From assembly GCA_964396895.1 (NCBI GenBank), contig CAYNGJ010000021.1:11428-75427 (forward strand): a stretch of DNA of 64,000 nucleotides, written 5' to 3'. A program made the translations under genes and the position numbers. The notes under the pieces were generated by a model. That model made no database searches and was not told where the DNA came from. It was given only the letters and a program-made list of their open reading frames with translations. The stretch is from UBA2334 sp964396895. Lineage in GTDB: Bacteria; Pseudomonadota; Gammaproteobacteria; Burkholderiales; Burkholderiaceae_C. Of this stretch, positions 59,107 to 64,000 are shown in pieces; the first letter of the stretch is position 1; the number at the start of each line of letters is the position of its first letter.

Positions 59107-62100
59107 GCCGGGGCTCCTTCGGACGCGGACGAAGTTTCGCCACCGGCGCGGGCCAGCATGGCATCCAAGGGGTCCAGCCATTCGGGCGATGGCGTGATGA
59201 CGCACACACCTTGCGTGTGGCCGCGAAAACCGCGCACAAACCAGTACACCGCACCGCCCAAATGCTGGGCGGGGTCGTAGGCCGCGCCCAGGCGGCTGGC
59301 CAGCAGGCGGTGCAAGGCCAGCAGGTACACCACCGCCTGCACGTCGTAGCGGTGCTGCACCATGGCGGTACGCAGGGCAGCGGGGTGGTAGGCGGCATCG
59401 TCAGCCCCCAGGTGGTTGGACTTGTAGTCCAGCACCCAGTAGCGGCCCTGGTGCTCAAACACCAAATCGGCAAACCCCATCAGCATGCCGTGCAGCACGC
59501 TGGTTTGCAGGCCTGGCCTCGCCATGCCGGGCAGGATGTGGGCGTGGCAGAGCTGGTCCACCTCGCGGGTGGACAGGCGTTGGGTGGGCAGCCAAAACTC
59601 CATTTCCGGCTGCAGCTGGGTCAGCTCGGCCAGCGACACACCACCGCCCTGCCCGCCTGCTGCACTCTGGGGTAAAGACCCGTCGGCCACAGCATCTGGC
59701 AACGGCAAGCGCGTGTGTGCCAGCGTTTGCAGCCAGGCCACCAGCTCGTCGGCCTGGGCCGCGTGGCCTGCGCGCTCGCAGCGCTGGTGCAGGCGCGTGG
59801 CGCGCTCCGGCGTGGCGGCGTGCGCAAAGCCCTCGGTGGCCATCCACTCCAGTTGGTCGTGCAAAAAATTGCCGGTGACGGGGCCACGCTGAAAGCGGTG
59901 CCAGATGTCAGCCACCGTGGCCGGGGCTGGGGCAGCCGGCCGACCGTCCCAGCGCGGCGTGCCTTCGTCGTCTGCGGGGCGGTGGGCGTGCAGGGGTGAC
60001 AGCGGGTTGCCCGGCTCCACCGGGGCAGCGGCAGGCACCGCCAAGGGTGCATCTGGCGTGGCGGCCACTTCAAACCCATCCATACCCGAAGCCGCAGCCA
60101 CTGCCGCCGTGGTGGCCCCACCGGAGGTAACCGCCTTCAAGTCCCGCGTCAGGCGGGAGTAGCTGGCAATGCCCCAGTCGCGGTCAAAGCTGGCGCGGTA
60201 GGTGGCAGGGGGTTGCAGCGGCGCGGCGGCGGTGCTGCGGCTGAGCGCGGTCAGGGGCCGCGGCATGGGCGCGGCGGTTTGCAGTTCAATGCCGGGGCAG
60301 CCTTGGGCCAGCGCCTCCAGCACGGGCAGCCAGCCCTCGGGCGTGAGCGCCTGCCCACCGCCCAGCAGGCGGCCCAGCGCGCTCTGGTGGGTTTTGCAGT
60401 CTTTACTCAGACCGACTTTCAAGGCGGCAAAGCCCAGCCACAGGGCGTGGCGGGCGCGGGTCAGCGCCACGTACAGCAAGCGCAAGTCTTCGCGCAGGCG
60501 CTCGGTGTCGGCGCGGTCAAGGTCGTCTTTGGTCAGGGTGAGCAGCAGCTCGCGCTCGCCCTGGGCGTTGGGCAGGCTGGCCGATTTGAGGTAGCGGCTG
60601 CTGACCTCGCGGTAGCTGGTGGCAAAGGGCAGGCAGACCACCGGGTATTCCAGCCCCTTGCTTTTGTGCACGGTGATGACTTGCACCAAGTCCGCATCGC
60701 TCTCCAGGCGCACCACCTGCTCGTCGTTGTGCGCGGCGTGCTCGTCAATCTGGCGCACCAGCCAGCGGATGAGGGCCTGGTCGCCTTCCAGCTCGCTGCT
60801 GGCGTGTTGCAACAGCTCGGCCAGGTGCAGCACGTTGGTCAGGCGGCGCTCGCCGTCGCCTTGTTGCAGCCAGCGGGCGGCCAGGTCAAAGCGGTGCAGC
60901 GTTTGGCGCAGCATGGCCAGCACGCCCTGGGTTTGCCAGACCTGCTGCAACTCACGCAGGCGCTGGCTGCGCTCGTCAAAGGCTTCGTCGTCGGTGGCCA
61001 GCCAGCCCAGCTCGTCCAGGCTCAGGCCCAGGGTGCGCACGCCCAGGGCGGCGCGCACCAGCCCGGCGTCTTGCGGGCTGGCCACGCCGCGCAGCCAGTG
61101 CACCAGGTCAGCCGCCTCGGCGCTTTCAAATACCGATTCTTGGTCAGACAAGTACACCGAGGCCACGCCCCGGCGCTGCAAGGCGCGGCGCACGGCGGCG
61201 GCCTCTTTGCCCGTGCGCACCAACACGGCCACGTCGCGGGGGCGCAGGCGCTTGGCGGTGGACGCTTCCCCTGGCTGCGCGAACCCCAGGCTGGGGTCGT
61301 TGAGCCAGGCGACGATTTGCTCGGCGCAGCGCTGGGCAAAGCGCTGGCGCAGCGTGTTGCCGTTTTGCAGCTCCAGGTCATGCACCAGGGTCAGCGCAGG
61401 CAGCACGGCATGGGTATGTTGCAACGATTCTTCACGCCCTTTAGCCTCCACACGCACAAAGGGCAATGGGTTATCACTCTCATTCTTGAACATGAAGGCG
61501 GCTTGCGCCTGACCGTCTTCAGCCTGCTGAAAGCAGTGGTTGACGGCCTGCACCAGCGCGTGCGTGGAGCGGTGGTTGACCATCAGCACGTAGTGGCGGC
61601 CCTCGGTGGCGCGGCGGGCTTGCAGATAGCTGTAAATGTCGGCCCCGCGAAAGCCGTAAATGGACTGTTTGGGGTCGCCAATGAGCAGCAGCGCGCTGGC
61701 CGGATCGTTGGCCTGCGTGCGGTACACCTGATCAAACAGGCTGTATTGCAGCGGCGAGGTGTCTTGAAACTCGTCAATCAGCGCCACCGGGTACTGGGCC
61801 ACGATGCGCTGGCGCAAGCTGGCCCCCTGCGGCCCCTGCAAAGCCACGTTGAGCCGGTGCAGCATGTCGGCAAAGCCAAAGCGGGCGCTCTGGCGCTTGA
61901 GCAGGGCCATGCGCCGCGCCACCTGCCCGGCTGCGTGGGCGCGGATGAGCGGCTCCAGCGGGTGGGTGCTGATCCAGTCAACCACCGCCTCAAACCAGCT
62001 GAACGCGGGGGGTATGACCAAATCGGCCGGGGCTTTGGCCGTCTTGGCACCCGCCAGGCTGGTGGCCGTTAATTTGGCCAGTTTGTCTGGTTCGGGCAGG

Positions 62101-62975
62101 TCAAAAACTTGGGGCTGGGCCGCCCAGTGTGCCAAGCTGTCCAGCCACTGCGCCACGGTTTCAGCCTTGAGCTTGCTGCCATGCCAGTGACTGCGGTGGT
62201 CAGCCAGCTGGGCCAGCAGCCACTGGCGCATGTCGGCCACCTGGCGCACGCGGTCGGCCACCAGCGGGGCCAGGCCAGCGGCCCAGTCGGCCAGCACGGC
62301 GGACAGCGGTTGGTCGTCATCCGCAGCGGCCACGCCCAGTTGCAGCAGTTGGCGCACGTCTTGCGCCAGTGTGGGTATGTCTTTGCACACCGCCAGCACC
62401 GCGCCCAGCGTGGCCGCGCCAAGGGGGTAGCAGGCCTGGCGCCAGTAGTCTTGTGTGGCTTGGGTCAGCAGGGTTTGCTCGTCGGCCACCAGCTCTTCAT
62501 CAAACAGGTTGCCGCTGTCAAAAGCGTGCTCGCGCAGCATGCGCTGGCACCAGGCGTCTATGGTGTGCACGCTGGCCTCGTCCATGCCCTCGGCGGCGGC
62601 GGCCAGCCGCCATGCGGCCTGGGCACGCTCGGGGCCTGCAGGGTAATCGGCCAGCACCTGCTGCAAAAAAGCATCGCCGGTGGGCACCGCCGCATCACCC
62701 CGAAAACACTGTGCCGCGTGCAGCAGGCGCGAGCGGATGCGCTCAGACAGCTCGCGGGTGGCAGCGCGGGTAAAGGTCATGACCAAAATGTCCGCCGGCA
62801 TCAGGGGCCGGGCAAACGCCTGCCCCGCCCCGCCGTGCCCCAGCACCAGGCGCACATACAGCGCGGCAATGGTCCAGGTTTTGCCCGTGCCCGCGCTGGC
62901 CTCAATGAGGCGGCTGCCCCACAGGGGGAACTGGGCGGCTTCCAGCTTTTGAATGGTGGGTTGGGGCGTGGGCAT
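59103..62975 (-). CDS. recB: Exonuclease V beta subunit RecB
   Basis: 1290 residues from ATG at 62975. UvrD-type 3'-5' helicase with Walker A EASAGTGKTWTIAALYVRL (part), IDEFQDTSPLQ and VITVHKSKGLEYPVVCLP (part); C-terminal nuclease with YWVLDYKSNHLG carrying the Asp-Tyr-Lys catalytic core. It unwinds and degrades DNA ends, loading RecA. The expected upstream neighbour recC is absent; a BrnA-like gene points away from it instead. Around 61408-61500 the codons are locally AT-rich. Confidence 0.95.
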   Translation of the reverse strand: MPTPQPTIQKLEAAQFPLWGSRLIEASAGTGKTWTIAALYVRLVLGHGGAGQAFARPLMPADILVMTFTRAATRELSERIRSRLLHAAQCFRGDAAVPTGDAFLQQVLADYPAGPERAQAAWRLAAAAEGMDEASVHTIDAWCQRMLREHAFDSGNLFDEELVADEQTLLTQATQDYWRQACYPLGAATLGAVLAVCKDIPTLAQDVRQLLQLGVAAADDDQPLSAVLADWAAGLAPLVADRVRQVADMRQWLLAQLADHRSHWHGSKLKAETVAQWLDSLAHWAAQPQVFDLPEPDKLAKLTATSLAGAKTAKAPADLVIPPAFSWFEAVVDWISTHPLEPLIRAHAAGQVARRMALLKRQSARFGFADMLHRLNVALQGPQGASLRQRIVAQYPVALIDEFQDTSPLQYSLFDQVYRTQANDPASALLLIGDPKQSIYGFRGADIYSYLQARRATEGRHYVLMVNHRSTHALVQAVNHCFQQAEDGQAQAAFMFKNESDNPLPFVRVEAKGREESLQHTHAVLPALTLVHDLELQNGNTLRQRFAQRCAEQIVAWLNDPSLGFAQPGEASTAKRLRPRDVAVLVRTGKEAAAVRRALQRRGVASVYLSDQESVFESAEAADLVHWLRGVASPQDAGLVRAALGVRTLGLSLDELGWLATDDEAFDERSQRLRELQQVWQTQGVLAMLRQTLHRFDLAARWLQQGDGERRLTNVLHLAELLQHASSELEGDQALIRWLVRQIDEHAAHNDEQVVRLESDADLVQVITVHKSKGLEYPVVCLPFATSYREVSSRYLKSASLPNAQGERELLLTLTKDDLDRADTERLREDLRLLYVALTRARHALWLGFAALKVGLSKDCKTHQSALGRLLGGGQALTPEGWLPVLEALAQGCPGIELQTAAPMPRPLTALSRSTAAAPLQPPATYRASFDRDWGIASYSRLTRDLKAVTSGGATTAAVAAASGMDGFEVAATPDAPLAVPAAAPVEPGNPLSPLHAHRPADDEGTPRWDGRPAAPAPATVADIWHRFQRGPVTGNFLHDQLEWMATEGFAHAATPERATRLHQRCERAGHAAQADELVAWLQTLAHTRLPLPDAVADGSLPQSAAGGQGGGVSLAELTQLQPEMEFWLPTQRLSTREVDQLCHAHILPGMARPGLQTSVLHGMLMGFADLVFEHQGRYWVLDYKSNHLGADDAAYHPAALRTAMVQHRYDVQAVVYLLALHRLLASRLGAAYDPAQHLGGAVYWFVRGFRGHTQGVCVITPSPEWLDPLDAMLARAGGETSSASEGAPA

Positions 62976-63034
62976 GGGCGGGGATGCGGGAGGGTGGCAA
63001 GCTGCGGTGGTTCGTGAAGATGCGCGCAAGCAGT

Positions 63035-63370
63035 ATGCCGAAACTTAAACCCATAACCGTGCTGCCCACGCCAGAGGAAAACGCCGCCATCAATGCAGGC
63101 ATCGCGGCTGACCCAGACAACCCTGAATGGACCGCCCAAGACTTTGCAACGGCCAAACCCGCCAGCGAAGCACTGCCTGCCACCGTGTACGCCGCGCTGC
63201 TGGCCAAGCGCCCGCGAGGCCGCCCGCCAGCTGACGAAACCAAGGTGTTCACCGCCATTCGCCTGGATGCCGATTTGCTGCAAGCCTTCAAAGCCACGGG
63301 CAAGGGCTGGCAAACCCGCATGAATGCCGCCTTGCGCCAGTACCTTGCGGAGCACCCCATTCGCGGGTGA
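63035..63370 (+). CDS. brnA: BrnA-type antitoxin without adjacent BrnT
   Basis: 111 residues from ATG at 63035. It begins MPKLKPITVLPTPEENAAIN, contains KRPRGRPPADETKVFTAIRL and ends in a ribbon-helix-helix (DADLLQAFKATGKGWQTRMNAALRQYLAEH, in part). BrnA normally neutralises the RNase BrnT encoded just upstream and represses the pair. Here the upstream bases belong to the divergent recB start, and no complete brnT is visible, so this is an orphan antitoxin or regulator. The 60-base gap to recB must hold both promoters. Confidence 0.85.
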   Translation: MPKLKPITVLPTPEENAAINAGIAADPDNPEWTAQDFATAKPASEALPATVYAALLAKRPRGRPPADETKVFTAIRLDADLLQAFKATGKGWQTRMNAALRQYLAEHPIRG

Positions 63371-64000
63371 GCTTGGCTGCTGATGGCCGTTTGTCAGCAG
63401 GGGATGACGCAAATACCAGTGGGAAACGATCCGTCACTGTTGATTTGCAGCGCCACCGACTGGGGCTACGGCAGCCACACCCAGGCCGCACGGCGCACAG
63501 GCATGGGCTGAACCGCCGCTGTGTGCAGCCGTGTGCCGCTGGGTACACCTGTGCGCAACGGTAGTGGGACCAACGGGCCACTTGTCCCCACAGGCTGTAG
63601 ACGGTGCTGTGGATAAGTTGTGTGCCTGCCCAGCACAACCTCATCAAACCTATACCCCGCTTGGGTTGGGCGGGGGCTGCCTGTTTATTGGGCAGATGGT
63701 GGTTTGGGTGGTGACGTTTGTGGGAAATTTATAAGAAAAAAGTGCCCGTTGCGCTTGATGAATAAGCGATAGCAGCTACTGTTTCAGGAATTCCTCTAAG
63801 AGCCTCACTGCCAATTTTCCAGGGCAGTTTCATTTCGACGGGGTGGCTGCGCTGGGCTGTTGAGCACGAGTACGGTGAGGTGGTGGCTATCGGCCAGTAG
63901 ATGTCGCTCGTCAGAAGGGACAGGAGTCGTTCAACGTGGAGCTAAGGAACATGTTCAAAACTCATCGCCGAAGCGACTGACATGGACTGAATCCCGTATA
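63371..64000. other. Region without recognisable gene at window end
   Basis: About 630 bases. It contains one perfect DnaA-box-like TGTGGATAA (63608-63616), a copy of the dispersed repeat (63750-63785) and no open frame with a credible start and ribosome site. An in-frame stretch around 63840-63899 reads WLRWAVEHEYGEVVAIGQ before a stop but has no start codon and no known match. Confidence 0.5.
63750..63785 (+). repeat. Copy of the dispersed AT-rich repeat
   Basis: GCGCTTGATGAATAAGCG followed by ATAGCAGCTACTGTTT. The first part is an inverted repeat (CGCTT-N7-AAGCG). It is the copy closest to a palindrome in the window. Confidence 0.5.

Noticed and set aside
62984..63049. BrnT remnant ending EDARKQYAET just before brnA
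   Set aside because: The in-frame piece is short and lacks any BrnT catalytic motif; similarity is too weak to call a pseudogene.
63840..63899. Possible gene fragment ending WLRWAVEHEYGEVVAIGQ
   Set aside because: No start codon, no ribosome site and no recognised family.

Overview
The window is GC-rich chromosomal DNA of a betaproteobacterium. The combination of a complete iscR-to-fdx cluster, an intracellular PHB depolymerase, a propionyl-CoA to succinyl-CoA operon, a stand-alone RnfB-like ferredoxin and the rlmE/ftsH/folP/glmM and yhbY arrangement fits Burkholderiales, most likely Comamonadaceae. Genus cannot be fixed from the sequence alone.

Layout. 1-5.6 kb: end of a surface-polysaccharide locus (partial GT4 glycosyltransferase, phosphomannomutase/phosphoglucomutase), then a DNA alkylation-repair pair (Ada-AlkA fusion, Ogt) coupled to an EamA permease. 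5.7-11.6 kb, leftward: tRNA-Arg, tRNA-Pro, a GNAT acetyltransferase, glmM, folP, ftsH and rlmE. 11.6-20.0 kb: an apparently complete filamentous (inovirus) prophage. 20.1-26.7 kb: yhbY, M3 oligopeptidase, a DUF4124/glutaredoxin protein, rpiA, pyrD, an LhgO-like oxidase, tRNA-Val. 26.7-33 kb, leftward: the isc cluster (iscR-iscS-iscU-iscA-hscB-hscA-fdx) followed by dnaQ. 33-40.4 kb: uvrB, an aromatic/aspartate aminotransferase, phaZ, an RnfB-like protein and a diguanylate cyclase. 40.5-49.6 kb: a propionate/methylmalonyl-CoA operon (mutase, embedded VapBC, meaB, pccB, pccA, VOC protein) with a divergent GntR regulator. 49.7-63.4 kb: an AIM24/TIGR00266 protein, an orphan TAXI receptor, dusA, a PhnD-like binding protein coupled to a GGDEF-EAL protein, recD, recB and a lone BrnA-type antitoxin. 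The last 0.6 kb has no recognisable gene.

The most interesting part is the prophage. It carries a DUF3693 regulator and a membrane-anchored DUF2726 (nuclease-like) protein on the minus strand. On the plus strand it carries a Rep_trans replication protein, an ssDNA-binding candidate, a major coat protein, small membrane proteins, a TspB/pIII-like adsorption protein, a DUF2523 (pVI-like) protein, a small HTH protein, Zot and a serine recombinase. A 12-bp direct repeat (GGTATTGACTTT) marks both ends. The left copy lies in codons 2-5 of rlmE. The right copy is followed by CAT, which is the original rlmE ATG read on the minus strand; at the left end this codon has become ATT. The insertion therefore appears to have replaced the start codon of a conserved rRNA methyltransferase while placing a phage-encoded GGAG eight bases upstream. 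It also parts the phage leftward transcript from a terminator that now sits at the other end, so phage transcription may feed rlmE and ftsH. Between zot and the recombinase lies a 650-bp non-coding control region with several perfect hairpins and two adjoining five-copy direct-repeat arrays (17-bp and 15-bp periods).
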